DNA of 64,000 bases from Hyaloscypha bicolor E (GCF_002865645.1 NW_020194691.1:1612001-1676000); one strand, 5' to 3'; shown: positions 10,886 to 22,203, counted from the first letter of the stretch. Numbers and translations: made by a program. Notes: generated from the sequence alone by a model not told the origin.

Positions 10886-12166
10886 TGTACGGTAAGCTCT
10901 CGCTGTGGTGTTGTGATAGGAGTCTTTGGCGTTGTGGTAGTTGGGAGAGAGACAGGAAGGGCTTGGCAAAGGGCTTCCTTTATAGGTAGGAAGCGAGACC
11001 GACAGCGCTCATAGCCTCACCGGAAAAAATTCGCACCGGCAAGTGGTTGTAATTCCATGGATTCACTGCCGGGCCGCCAACATACCAGATTATAGCAGTC
11101 TTAAGGTGAATGCTATAGGTCATTCTTTTAAGATTGTGTTTACCTTGCGCATTTAATCTGCAAAGGATGTCTTTATATTATTTAGCATCTAAGGGAAATT
11201 AATTCATAGCAATAAAGAGAGAATAAAACATATATTTAAGTAAATCCTTTAAAAGTATTTATTTACTTAAATAATAATAATCTTACTTGTCTTTAAAGCC
11301 AAAATCCAAGCGTTACTATTGCTAGTTTCGTATAAATATATAATTATTAGAATATTGAAAATACTATAAAGTATTAATATATAATAGTGTTACAGTTTCG
11401 GATTTCGACGTTCTGGTCACCTGATACGCAAGCACGTGATGCGGTCGCGTAACATGGAAATGAGCATGGGGAAATTTAGGACGCTAAGTCCTATGTGGGC
11501 TAGCGCATTGTGGGTGCACTTATGCCTTCGCAACCTCCTGTATTCTAGTTCTCTCCTCTTTAGCTTTAAACCGTCTGCGTAAGGGGTCTTCTACCTTGCT
11601 TTCCAAGCCCTGAATGCCGTACCCGCAACAAATAGGATTTGTAATTATAATAATGTTATAATTAAAAATCGAATTTTTAGAGCAAGTAATTAAGTAATTT
11701 AAGCAGTTAATTAGCAAACTCTTTTATTATACGTAATTTAATAGTCATGTACAGGAATAAACTATGAGCACACGAGCAAGCGAGCTAATAAAAATCGGGA
11801 GTATATCAAGTTCAAGCTAAGATATGAAACATTCTAGATTTTCACTATATAACAGGTAGTTCAGCAATATACAAATTGTAATTTCTATATGCTTCTCTCT
11901 TGTTATCTTCATGTGCTTAAAGAAAGTCGTGTTACCATCAGTGTCGACTGCTATCATAAAAAATAGCCAAATAAACGACTATTGAGAGTCAAAACCAGGG
12001 TATCGAAACTCCTTGGCCAACAAGCAATATCCCATCTGTGTGCTTCAAGCCATCCCTCTACCAGCCTTCCCAAGGATCTGCCATTGGTTCCACGCGAAAG
12101 AACCCATCATATATGAACTTCTCGATCTGTATCACTCGTGTCTCGTAGCGGGCGTGGGAATAGCGT
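10886..12166. other. intergenic, partly AT-rich, no gene recognised
   Basis: From about 11100 to 11400 and 11620 to 12000 the sequence becomes AT-rich with short A/T runs, suggesting small decayed repeats. Between them, 11400-11620 is GC-normal and carries only a 65-codon minus frame of no recognised family. No terminal repeats could be paired. Confidence 0.4.
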
Positions 12167-13212
12167 TTAAGCAACAGGAGTTGGATGCTGCGGCTGCCCC
12201 TGGATATTGTGTAATTCGACCGAAGCCTGCGTCTTCTCTACCTGCGCAGCCTCGATGTCACCAGTGATCCCTCTACGGTGAGTGGAGGATAGTCCAGTTT
12301 CGCTGTGCTCTTCACGATGTTTGTTCCAGTAGTAAACTAGTATCAATTACAGTTAGCATAAATACTTCCACAAAAGGCACCCGTGGGCCAAAAAGAAAGA
12401 AAGAAAAGGCGTAGATGCGTTTTATTTGCGACAAGGAAGCTAATGGCGGTACTAACCAACAAAACCGAACGTGACCATGAATAGCAGCCAAACAATAGCA
12501 GCTATACCGATAGCAGCCCTTGATGCTTTGCAAGCAGACAAAAGTTTGTTGACTTCTCCGTTGTTGCCACTACTGAAACCACTGAATTCGTCTTTGATGG
12601 CCTCTAAGGAATCCTGTTCCACGACCCACCATTTGCCCTCATCGGCAAGAAGGGCGAACGTAGTAAGCCAGAAGATAACGGTCAAGAATTCCAGGCCACT
12701 AATTGGAAGTTAACGCCTGAAAGGGGATTTGAAAAAGGATTGACTAACAGGTGGGCGTAGGAAAGGTAAAACTTGGGGAAGACAAGTGGTATCAGGAAGA
12801 TCTGTAATTGCACTGTCAGGAAACGTTCCTACGATACACGCTGGAGGTCTTACATAGAGTAGGAATAAAACAGTCCATGCGAAAGTAAAGAAGCTCATAT
12901 TGTAACCCGGGAACTGTTTACTGCACGTCAGCAAAAAATCATTTTACTGGTTAAGAAACGGAGGAAACACTTACCAAGATCTGGATAACGAGATCCCCAT
13001 TTGTGCCTGAACCCCCGAACGTAGCTGACGAGTATGCTGTGAGAATCAGCACGAGACACGCGAGAAGCTGGTTCCAACGTCAGTATCAACCTTACGATGT
13101 TCATTTTTTTTTGGGAAAAATTATCCACTGGAAGTTGCGAAATAGAAGAACATACCAGTTGAACCACTCTGATGATGGCCATCCACCCCACGGCGCACAT
13201 ATACGTTCTCAT
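12167..13212 (-). CDS. MARVEL-domain-type four-helix membrane protein (224 aa)
   Basis: Six exons on the minus strand: 13212-13156, 13067-12975, 12913-12854, 12801-12749, 12698-12457 and 12336-12167. All junctions are GT-AG and in phase. The 224-residue product has four hydrophobic segments at about residues 8-35, 56-80, 90-108 and 149-169. Segment 3 (EFLTVIFWLTTFALLADE) is typical of fungal MARVEL proteins. A loop with WW and a conserved-type Cys (NKLLSACKAS) follows, then segment 4, YYWNKHREEH, and a polar cytosolic tail rich in Gln and Thr. MARVEL proteins are membrane-associated and act in membrane apposition and vesicle traffic; the substrate is not known here. The gene appears intact. 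The assignment rests on topology and motif resemblance, not on a search. Confidence 0.78.
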
Positions 13213-14777
13213 GATAGTTGACCATTGTGACCTATTCGCTGCAAGCAGACTTAATGTGTGGAATAAAACGTATGAAACGTGAGAAGTATTGAGTAAGAAG
13301 TATCTTGGGTACAAATTGGACAAAGACGAAGTGGGAAGGAGAGGCTGAGAAAAAATGCAAAGTGGGCAAGGCCTTTGAAATATGAAATCAGAATGCCGAC
13401 GGTATTCTACGATCTATGCTGCCACTTCAGGGACGCTGACCCACTGTACATGACACACAGTTCGCAGCCGTGATCTTGGCCTTGAGAGCAGAGTTCCCCG
13501 AAATATCTCGAATGCGTAAATCAAGGGACAAATGACTTGACGCGATCGATTTGATCGTTTATTTGTCGAAGGCTTGAGATCCTGGCTCTTGAACTTTGAC
13601 GAGCATGCGTTTTACTTCGTATCCGGGGTAACAGTTCCAAGACACAGAAGATCTACTTTACCTCAAGAGGCAGCATTTCAGCAAATTCCAAGAGTTCTAT
13701 TGGCTAGACCTCCCTGTTAGCGCAGAATCTTCCGGAAAATGTTTTGGAACTGTTACGCTGAGGGGAAGTAGAAGGATCATTCACCTCCGCAAATAAACTC
13801 GCCTTACGGAGCACAGGTTGCTCTGCTTTCATTGGTACGCACCGCCAAGCTTGGAGTCCACCCTCGCGACCCATGCCTTTGAAACACGGAAAAGCCCCTC
13901 ACTCACCTCTTGAATGTAACTCTCACTGGGATCTAGCCGCTGTTGTCAAGATAACCCTTCGCTTTAATATTTACGGAGCATGCCCTTATTGGAATTGGGG
14001 CTGGCGAAGCCTCGTTCAGCCCTGCAAATCAGTTTTCCTCTGCGGAAATTTATTGCGACTTAGAATTTCTGTGCCTCGATCTGCGGGGGATGAGCTAAAT
14101 GTGGCACGAACAGGAGGTTAGTGAACCGACGATTGCAAGGAAATGTCGGAACCCCCCCCGTCCTGGTTTGTTATTCCGAGCGCTGTCGTTGTCAGCCGGC
14201 GGATTGATTCACCGTTCATATATCCAAAAGAGCTAGGCGTAATTTCGAGTCGAGAAAGATTGAGATCCTAGACCAAGGCTCTGTCCGTTTTCAATTTGAG
14301 GAATGAGGCTATCCACGATCTGCCATAGGCAATCTCAGTCGTCGCTCTCCAGACGAGACGGTCACAGTCTGCACCGCCATCATGGTTACTGCTGAAGGAG
14401 AGCACTGCGTACCTGGAGGTGTCATTGCTGAAATTGCGTTATTACCCGCTGAGCCTCTGTCCGCACGGTGATAAAAGATAATGCGGGCAAAAATAGCCCC
14501 GCCTTGGCTTCTGGACAAAGCAAATCACAAGCCTCGTTGCCTTCTACTGACATGGGATAAGATCTCAACAACAATTTAAAGCATACAGTGATGATTGATC
14601 CGTCTTGGCAAATCCTACCCATGGAAAATCCTATTTTTGACTCGGTGAATGGCGACAAGGTGTGAAGTTCCAGGTCTTGACGGTATTTGGGGCCACTCAG
14701 CTTTCTCTGATATATAACACTGAGGGATCTCTATCAATCACCCATTTCAGCTTCCATTTGTATCCATCTGCTTCAAT
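13213..14777. other. intergenic, no gene recognised
   Basis: Promoter regions of the divergent MARVEL gene (minus) and the secreted-protein gene (plus). Only short frames occur, without domains or consistent splicing. The near-identical strings AACTGTTACGC and AACAGTTCCAAG near 13630 and 13750 are too short to call a repeat. Confidence 0.4.
14711..14718 (+). promoter_or_regulatory. TATA-like box before the 14778 gene
   Basis: TATATAAC lies 60 bases upstream of the ATG at 14778, with a pyrimidine-rich leader between. Position and sequence fit a fungal TATA element; inferred only. Confidence 0.4.
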
Positions 14778-15567
14778 ATGCACTTTACCACTGTTCTTAC
14801 CGCCGTCCTCTTCGCCATTAGCCATCTCCCCTTCTCCTTAGCAAGTGTGATTGACTTTTCACCTGCCCCAATCTCCCTCTTTAAACGTGACCTCGCGAGC
14901 TTGTGCCAACCAAGCGCTGGTGTCTCAAACCTCGTCGATTCGCCATTTCCATGCAACAAGATGCAAGGCGTGATGCAGATCTGCGGATTGAGCGTTGATC
15001 TTGATGGCCTAAACCCTACGGCCGATCACCTCAGTGAGCAGCAGAAGTGTCTCTGTGACTCTAATGGCAAGGGGTACGATGTTTGGCGATACACACAGGG
15101 GTTAGTGGGCAATATCCAATGTTGACTTTCAAAGAGGGTTTACCAGATCTGTTGCTAATGACGTCTCTAGATGCAGCAATTGCCTTCGCCTGCATGGAGG
15201 AGGGTTTTTGAACCAGGACGAAATCAACGCTGAGTCTTCATCGTACTGCAGCGCTTCCGCAACGGTCCCATTCGAAAGTTTCAGGGCCAACTTTGCTTAT
15301 TCAATTTTCTCGACGGAGACGACACAATCCGATGTTCTAAGCACCCGCACTGAAGTCAACTTATATTGGACTGATACTGTGGGAAAGGCAGGTGCCACTC
15401 CAACCAACAAGGCAACGACTACTTCAAATGGAGGCACGACACCGACTTCGACGGGAGCAGCTACCGCTGCTGCAACTTCAAGTAGTGCAGCGCAAGTATT
15501 GGGATACACCAACCTACTGGGCGTAGTTGTTGCGACTTGCTGCACTTTTGTAATATCTCTGGTCTAA
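14778..15567 (+). CDS. secreted cysteine-rich, probably GPI-anchored surface protein (239 aa)
   Basis: Two exons, 14778-15100 and 15171-15567, flank a 70-nt intron (GTTAGT...CTCTAG). The product has 239 residues. Residues 1-22 form a signal peptide (MHFTTVLTAVLFAISHLPFS). The mature domain (about 36-150) has spaced cysteines: CQPS, PFPCNKM, QICGL, KCLCDS and GCSNCLRLHGG. A Thr/Ser/Ala-rich stretch (about 180-220) follows, as in heavily O-glycosylated cell-wall proteins. The protein ends in a hydrophobic tail (GVVVATCCTFVISLV), as expected for GPI-anchor addition. The cysteine pattern does not match the CFEM spacing that I know. Role in the wall or as an effector is unknown. Confidence 0.75.
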
Positions 15568-16577
15568 TTCTCAGATCCCAAACGTTAACGCCTTTCTGAG
15601 TTTGGCCCTCACATATTGTCGTTCCACTCAGCCTCGCAGGATGTGGGGTTCAGGACGAGTGCGCGCCTCTTATAGCACTGCCTGTCGGGCCAGTAAAGAG
15701 TCGGTCTAAACTTAGAGCTGATGGGTTTAGATAAGATAAACCTATTCCTATCAATATGTAACTTGTTCCTGCCTCGCTGTGATTATGTCAAATTATTGAT
15801 GCAGAATGGGACCCAGCCACAAGGTTCAATCCAGTGTTCTCATCTGCCCTACCACCGCTGTGCCCCTCCTGTCCTCCTTGGCCTTTGCCTAAACCAGCTC
15901 TCTCCTCCTCTCCTCCTCTCCTTCTCATACATATTATATTCCCACGTGCTCCTCTTTATTAAGAATATTATATTCCACGCTATTAGTGATATAATTCCTT
16001 ATAATAAAGAGAGAAATATAAAGAACTCATTAAAAATGTAAACTAGAAATACTTTAAAAAATTTATCTTAATTAAACTTAAATGAAGAAATGAAGAAATG
16101 AAGAAATATTTTAAGTATTTTAAGTATTTTTTCTTAAAGTACCAGGTAGATGTAATGCTGGTTGGCAATTGTTATGCAGCGGCAGAGACTGTAAAATAGG
16201 GAGTCAGTTGCTGCTATCATCTCCTCTCGGCATTTGCTCAAATTAGATTTATCGTGAATTATTGCCTCTCTTCAGCAAGACCCAGCAGGCTTCTCCAATG
16301 ATACTATTGATCCAACTTCAGAATTAGCTACCTTCAATGTTTAACAGCGGAACTAATTGTGGCCTTGATAATGTCACTGACGCTCAAAGTCAACAGACCC
16401 CTATCTGTCCCTGAACTCGAGCTTTGGGCAGTCGCTGGCCTGTGCTCAAAATGTAATGGAGTACGCAACTTGCAAAGCTTCATTTTCCCGTATTCTCGTC
16501 TTTACTTCCACTCTCTTATTATCTTGTTCTCCTTAGCGAATTCTTGAATTACAATTACGTAGAATAGGAGTGCTGTA
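15568..16577. other. intergenic with a short AT-rich patch
   Basis: Downstream of the secreted-protein gene. From about 15930 to 16140 the sequence is AT-rich and low in complexity. The 106-codon frame at 15721-16041 runs into this patch and looks non-coding. Confidence 0.4.
16084..16107. repeat. GAAGAAAT microsatellite, three copies
   Basis: Three perfect tandem copies of the 8-mer GAAGAAAT, followed by a looser TTAAGTATTT repeat. Confidence 0.8.
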
Positions 16578-16985
16578 TTATGAAAAGGCCGAGAATATAG
16601 AGAATGACGCGGAAGCTCCCAGCACTCCTTCCCGACCACATCTATCAGCAACTGTTTCATTCTGACTGGAATATTCTCCTTTAGAAGTCCTCAGCCTGCG
16701 CGCTTTATGCAATTTGCTATAGTTTAATTCATACTTGCTAAGCGAGGACCGCACGGCAAAGTTCTGGAGAATCATTGCCCGGCTTCTGTCAGCGTGGGCG
16801 AGGTCGAGGGGCGACCGGCTGTCGATAGTCAGATCACTCTGCAATGTAGCATCTTGATAGGAGGCAAGCTTAAAAGAACTCGTTATCAAATACCCCATCG
16901 AATATAATCGGCAGGTCCATTTTGTAGCAAGAGAATCGTGCGAGATTCCATCATGATCAGGAAAATAAGTGGTATTATCCCACAC
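16578..16985 (-). CDS. open frame, possibly 3-prime part of a degraded gene
   Basis: A 135-codon minus frame (starting WDNTTYFPDHDG, with LTIDSRSPLDLAHADRSRAM in the middle) lies directly downstream of the L-domain-like remains at 17000-17758. It could be the tail of that gene or a separate remnant. No domain recognised. Confidence 0.25.
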   Translation of the reverse strand: MWDNTTYFPDHDGISHDSLATKWTCRLYSMGYLITSSFKLASYQDATLQSDLTIDSRSPLDLAHADRSRAMILQNFAVRSSLSKYELNYSKLHKARRLRTSKGEYSSQNETVADRCGREGVLGASASFSIFSAFS

Positions 16986-17009
16986 TTGTTCCAGTGACCC
17001 ATAACGCTA

Positions 17010-17758
17010 AGATTTCGACCTGAACTTTGGGTCGCCGGTGGTAATGTCTCTTTCCTGGGGCAGCTGAGGAATCTCGAATCATACCATATCGCAGTCAGAT
17101 TCTGATTATCCTAGAGGTAGAGACTTGTCAGGTTATCTAAATCGATGGAGAGAAGCGTGAAAGAATCTCTGCTGGCATTGAATGTGCCCGTGGTCCAATT
17201 CTTGATGTTGTATGAGTCTTGTGGTTCTATAGTTGTAAGGTTCCTTGCCAAATAGACCAAGCTAGATACCTCCAGTGTGTTGGCTGAGACCTCAAAGTTT
17301 TGGTTGGTCTTTTGGCTGCAAGTTGAGCAGTCGAATACCATCGAAAGGTTGCTGTTTCTATTGATCTGAGTTTTTGTACTTCGCACATTGGTAAACGATA
17401 AGTTGTTGACATTTAGAATCCCGCCCATGGAAAAGACCGATGGCCTCGGGGACTTCGTAGAACGATATTATCGATAGATCCGAAGCCGACACCTTTTATT
17501 TCTACACCGTCGGCCGTATAAAGGCATGGATATCGAGTGTCGAATTCCCACAGCTTCGGGAGACCTCGAAGGCGAACATTCCAAGCAAAGAAGAAGGCAA
17601 TCATGTTGGCAGTCTCCAGGACTGGGACATCTTCCAAAACTAAAGCTGCTGAGGTTCCGAAGAAGGATGCTGTCCCCGAGATAGCCTTCTACCACCAAAC
17701 TCTTCAACAAAGGGATCTCTGCAACGACACTACCATCAATCGTCCAAAAGTTGACCAT
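17010..17758 (-). pseudogene. receptor L-domain / Ecm33-like fragment, frame-broken
   Basis: The minus strand carries successive protein-like stretches in three frames: VVAEIPLLKSLVVEGYLG, then VPVLETANMIAFFFAWNVRL, then MGGILNVNNLSFTNVRSTKT, and later LLSIDLDNLTSLYL, a stop, DNQNLTAIW. The short leucine-rich steps with Asn turns resemble the receptor L-domain repeats of fungal wall proteins such as Ecm33 and Sps2. The changes of frame near 17630 and 17430 and the TAG after LTSLYL indicate a pseudogene, although some joints might be introns. The family call is by resemblance only. Confidence 0.4.
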
Positions 17759-18056
17759 CGCGTGCTATGCATTTTTTCTTTCTTTCTCCAGTCAACCAAT
17801 CGCAGTGGATCACCCGCTCCCGCGCTTCTAGAGGGTCGTGACTCGTTTGTTCAGAACTTCAGACGTTCGTCTTCTCGAAGGCATCACTTTTCATCTTCAG
17901 AAGTCAGTCAACACCACCCACTCTCAATTCCACCTTCGAGAGAAAAATCCGAACATACCAGACTCAAACTACACGCGGATATGACGACCCCACAGACGCT
18001 GGGGACTCTCCACAGGATTCAGGTGGCCATGGCTACGGGATATACGAAGTAGTAGC

Positions 18057-18464
18057 ATGGGTGCCTGGTAAGCGTTTCTGCCCTGCCTATGGATTATTAA
18101 CCCTGACGACTGGTCCAGGTGTCTGCTCCATCCTTCTTCCGTGATTGCACCCAGTCTGGCGCCGCAATACGCCCTCACCAACAGCACGACTTCGCTCTTG
18201 ATGCGATGTTTTGGTGCACAGGCGATGACTGCAGGGTTTCTCCTCCGTACCTCTAACATGACGGCCACCAGCTTCACGGCTTTTGGCGTGAGCATGATTT
18301 CATATCTTGGATTCAACGCCTGGTTTATTATTGGCCCGGGCCGGGACTTCTTCACCAATTGGTTGTGGATGGATTTCGTTGGAAATATGGTCTTCCTGAG
18401 TGGGTCTCTCTTTGCGGCGAAATTGTTGAAAGACGACGAGGAGGAACAGGAGAAGGCGGTCTAG
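18057..18464 (+). CDS. small membrane protein of unknown function (118 aa)
   Basis: Two exons, 18057-18067 and 18119-18464, flank a 51-nt intron (GTAAGC...CCAG). The product has 118 residues. The 11-nt first exon gives the only ATG that joins in phase. The protein is mostly hydrophobic. A Cys-rich start (MGAWCLLHPSSV) is followed by SLLMRCFGAQAMTAGFLL, FGVSMISYLGFNAWFI, and WLWMDFVGNMVFLSGSLFAA, so about three or four membrane spans. It ends with an acidic tail (DDEEEQEKAV). The pattern is that of small fungal multi-span proteins without assigned role. It lies 136 bases before a MITE. Confidence 0.6.
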
Positions 18465-18600
18465 GAAGTCATATCGAGGTCTCAATCAGTTGGCGTTACA
18501 TTCTCATCTATGGCCCACAATTAGAGTCTTCTCGAATCGGAGCCCCTTTTGGCCACAGTGCCTCGTATTTGCCTCAATCCTCAGGCATTACTGCAGCTTA

Positions 18601-19005
18601 CGAATATTGCGGCATAAAGTCATGCGACTACAGGGCACATGACGTCCCAGCCACTAATCACACGCTGTAATCAATGAAACTAGCCTGTAAAGCCACCACC
18701 GCTAAAGTGCCCTGGAAGCACCTGTAGCTTAGTGGGTACGTGCCTAAATTATAGGCTACCTGCCCCTGTAAAGCGAGGTTTACTAAGGCCATAGGCTTAA
18801 GCCATGTAAGGAGTTTCAGGGATTAAAAGACAATTCTAGGGTATGCCCCTGCAAGTATAGGGGCTTGATCGCTAAAGGGCCCTATAAGACCTCTAAGTTC
18901 CAGTGTCTGAGCGCTATAGTCACTGGGCCAACAGCGTGGCGCTATAGCCACAGCCACTACAGGGCGCATACGCTGAAGTCGCGTGACTTTATGCCGCAAT
19001 ATTCG
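18601..19005. mobile_element. 405-bp MITE, TA target duplication (Tc1/mariner type)
   Basis: The left end CGAATATTGCGGCATAAAGT is matched as an inverted repeat by the right end at 18977-19005. The terminal inverted repeats run about 29 bases with one mismatch and then fade. The element is flanked by TA at 18599-18600 and 19006-19007, the target-site duplication of Tc1/mariner-type transposases. The interior has no transposase. It contains reused short blocks such as CCTGTAAAG and CGCTAAAG. It is non-autonomous and needs a transposase in trans. Confidence 0.85.
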
Positions 19006-19109
19006 TACTCCGCCACACCCACATTCCTCGACCTCAAGATTCCTTGACTCATCCCAGACGCAACTTCCAGTCTCATTATGGGAGCGGAAATAAGTCGCCT
19101 AGCTGAGTA

Positions 19110-19664
19110 TTGTTGGAACACAATCTCACCGGGTATGTCGACTCTTCCTGGCTGCAGTTCGTCTTTGAACCTTTCCCCTGCACAATCCAGCTGACGACTT
19201 CAGCTCCACAACCAGCTCTCATTCAGTTCTCTCTCCTTCCAACGGAGCTACGACTCAAGATATGGAACTTAACTATTGAACCTCGAGTCATTCTACCTCG
19301 GAAATGGATACAAAGCCCCGTACCAGCACTTCTCCACGTCTGTAGAGAATCGAGAGCCGAAGGGCTACGCCGTGAAAAAAATCCGTCATCTGGCAATTGG
19401 TGAGCTATTTTGGGCGGGCCTCGGCCCTGAAGACGAATACCACGCCCCAATCCTCGATCACATGTACACATCTGAGACATTGAAACTCTCACTAATGCCA
19501 GTGATCATTACGCAGATTTATCTAGTGTCGGTACAGGGTTGATTTACTATGCGGGCAGGTCACTTCGTCATAACATAGAAGTGTGGGCCTCCATCGCGAA
19601 GCATTTCAAGTTTCTTGAAATCAGATACGCTTCAGTGGAAGAGCGTCCATATCTCGAATATTAG
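19110..19664 (+). pseudogene. 2EXR-domain gene, copy A, truncated and frameshifted
   Basis: The frame from about 19110 reads FSLLPTELRLKIWNLTIEPRV, then LLHVCRESRAEGLRR. This is the N-terminal signature of the fungal 2EXR domain. The middle of the domain is missing: the next frame continues directly with KKIRHLAIGELFWAG (shared in position with VQQVHHLAL of copy B). After a further shift it reads HYADLSSVGTGLIYYAGRS and ends at a TAG at about 19664. At least two frame changes and an internal deletion make it non-functional. The MITE ends 105 bases upstream. Confidence 0.6.
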
Positions 19665-19779
19665 ACCTAGAAATCTGGGGAGGTTCTGCTTCGTACGGTT
19701 ACAACGGCCTGATTCTTGACGCTCAGAGCCAACTTCTGTCCAACCTCAATTTTCGACTCGCGCTCGAGCGAACTCCTAA

Positions 19780-20777
19780 ATTACAGGAATTTTTGGCCTT
19801 TGCTTCTCCAAGAACTTCGTCTTTCGAAAGAGGAAGTCAGCGAAGCTTGAAGTTAAGATTGTTACTTCGCTTCCTGCCGAGTCTGGAATCTGTTCTGAAG
19901 AAACTCTACCGTACTTTCCTTTATTCTCCAAGCTCCCAACAGAGCTGCGGCTCAAGATCTGGACTTCGGCAATCGAGCCTCGAGTAATTTTTATGCTCCC
20001 GAGAATCAGGACCACTCTTCCAATAATCCTACAAGTCTGCAAAGAATCGAGAGCTGAAGGACTGCTCAATTACCACATTCTGACATATCCTTCGGTCAAT
20101 TTGGAAGTACCAGGAGTCCAAGGGAGGAATAATATCGATACTTGGTCAAGGATCTATTTCAGCAACGAGGTCGATACTCTCTTCTATGGTGACAGCCCAT
20201 CAGGCAGTCGAGACCACGACTGGGACCTTCCGTGGACCGATCTGCCTACAACAGTGCAGCAAGTTCATCACCTGGCGCTCTCTCGAGCCGCTTGGCATAA
20301 GCTGCGGTTTCCTCCGCGTCCCCTCTCGTACATCACGGGCAGCTACGAAATTGTTCTTCAAAACAACTCCCTGAAGACAATCACAATCGTTCAAGGACAC
20401 TACTGGGACGCTATTGAGATACACAAATATCCAGAAATTCTCTCTGCGTCTGACGTGAGGCTGGTTTCCTACCAATCAGACGGGTATACGGAAGAGTGGG
20501 ACGCGTGGCTGCATGATCAGCGCCGTCTTAACATCCAGAGCAAACCTCCAGAATTGAAATTTGCATGGCTGGAGCGATATGCACTGAGCAAATTCGATTC
20601 CAAGAGAATTGCTACAGGTAAGTTTTATCAGCCATTTCCATGCCCATGATGACTGATCCTTGAGTTCCTCGCTTGTTGTACTGTCTTTTATGTTTTCTTT
20701 GATTGGATTTAGATAGCTGACAGGCCACAGTGCATCGGCCGGACTTCACGGATCCATTTCCTCAATACAGGTACTGA
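19780..20777 (+). CDS. 2EXR-domain protein, copy B (start uncertain)
   Basis: An open frame from about 19780 contains YFPLFSKLPTELRLKIW and IILQVCKESRAEGLLNY, the paired motifs of a 2EXR domain. They are followed by the usual body with VDTLFYGD and VQQVHHLALSRAAWHKL. The frame can end at 20649. Alternatively it splices at 20627 (GTAAGT) to 20731 (CACAG) and ends VHRPDFTDPFPQYRY at 20777, which reads better. No ATG precedes the conserved LPTELRLKIW motif in frame; the first, at 19993, would cut the domain. So an upstream exon or an N-terminal loss must be assumed. 2EXR proteins form large families in Pezizomycotina, with no known biochemistry. Confidence 0.55.
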
Positions 20778-20792
20778 CCCGCCTTCATAAAT

Positions 20793-21556
20793 ATGGCTTC
20801 TTACCTCTCAACTGCCCTCTCGGACGTCCAAATGTCCCGTGCGTATTCCCCCTCTCCCTCCCACGCATCTCAAAACACATTTAACACCAAGCAGCCACAC
20901 CGCCCAGCGTCTATCTCTTCCCCCGTCTCCCTTTCGAACTACGCCTCAAAATCTACAACCAAATGCTCACCCCCCGCTACATCCATTACAACCCCACCTT
21001 CGCCTTACACCTCACTCTTGACCCTCAAATCCCACCACTCCTCCACATCAGCCAAGAGTCCCGATCCTTCGCTCTAGAATGGTACAAACTCCACACCGTC
21101 GGCACGCGACGTATCTACCTCCACCCCACGCTCGACGTTGTTCTCTGGATTCGCTGTCCCGGCCCTTCTTCTTCTTCCCGCGTCTTCAGGGCTGATGCTC
21201 AACACCTTCTGCAAGATATCCAGACCTCCCCACGTGATATCCCGAATTTCGCAATCTCGATTAAATATTGGAATCGCATTGTGAAGAAGGCAGATTACAA
21301 GGAACTGTACGAGAGGATTAGAGGTGGGGCAGAGAGGTTGTGGGTTGTAGATGATGTTTGTGGCGCAATGGGGGGAAAGAGGGTTAGAGGGGCTAGGGTG
21401 GGGCTTAGGAAGTGGAGGAGGAAGGATACTGGAAGCAGAGAAGAACCCTGGAGAATGTGGGATGGGATGGCTGGTGTTGAGAACGGGGAAGGAGAGGGGG
21501 AAGAGAGGTTGGCGGAGGTGGGATTCAAGAGGGTTGTGTTTATGCTGAAGAATTGA
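20793..21556 (+). CDS. 2EXR-domain protein, copy C (235 aa)
   Basis: Two exons, 20793-20838 and 20895-21556, flank a 56-nt intron (donor GTGCGT). The acceptor is a double AAG/CAG, so a one-residue length variant is possible. The 235-residue product carries YLFPRLPFELRLKIYNQML and PPLLHISQESRSFALEWY, the two halves of the 2EXR signature, then TLDVVLWIRCPG and DIPNFAISIKYWNRI. The C-terminal quarter is Gly/Arg/Glu-rich and less conserved. The ATG lies only 15 bases after the inferred stop of copy B, so either the spacing is unusually tight or B and C belong to one transcript. Confidence 0.6.
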
Positions 21557-22203
21557 AGCGAGAGCATAGGATCAAGAAAAGTCATTCAGCCCTTGAGGAG
21601 AATTTGTAGTTTTCAAGTTCTGAAATAGTCTTCAGAGAGAATCAAAAATTATGAAGAGAAAAATGATTGGATTCCTTTGCCCTAAGGTACATAGTCATTC
21701 TCAAACTCTCACATCCCGCAATCGAGCCATTCTGAAATCCCTACTGAGCTATTCAATTGGTAGTAGCGACGGGGTGATGTGGAAGAAGGGTGCTCGCAAA
21801 CAGTTTCTATTCGTGCCAAAGATGATCAATTTGAGAAACGGCAGTTGGGGAGTCGAAAGTAAGGGTCCACGACCCCGCTTCGTCCATCGGCGCGACGACA
21901 AACCGTTGATCTCAACGCACTTATTTCTGGCGTTGGAGGGCGTTTCTTTCTTTTGATACCCAGGGAGCGGTAAGGACGGAATCGTTGAGGTCAATTTCCT
22001 GCACAGCACAGAGAGAGGACCATAGAAAATGGGTGACTATTAACATACCAAGTCCCAAGTCGCAATATGCAAAATCAAGTGCCCCCATTGCTTCGGTAGT
22101 CGAGCGCAACCTTTTTTTTCTTCGTCCCAAGGTCGGTTAGTAAGCTCGCCGCTTCTACTCAGGCGCTAATTATCCTCGGCTCACCCTCTCCTTACCCAGC
22201 TCA
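21557..22203. other. transition zone to the first AT island, no gene
   Basis: Still GC-normal. Frames up to 101 codons overlap on both strands without domains. The region ends at a repeat cluster at the edge of the AT island. Confidence 0.4.

Noticed and set aside
11400..11480. Sequence CTGGTCACCTGAT...CACGTGATGCG resembling the start of the 236-bp LTR
   Set aside because: Similarity is limited to short words around CTGGTCA and GTGAT; no LTR termini or target duplication.
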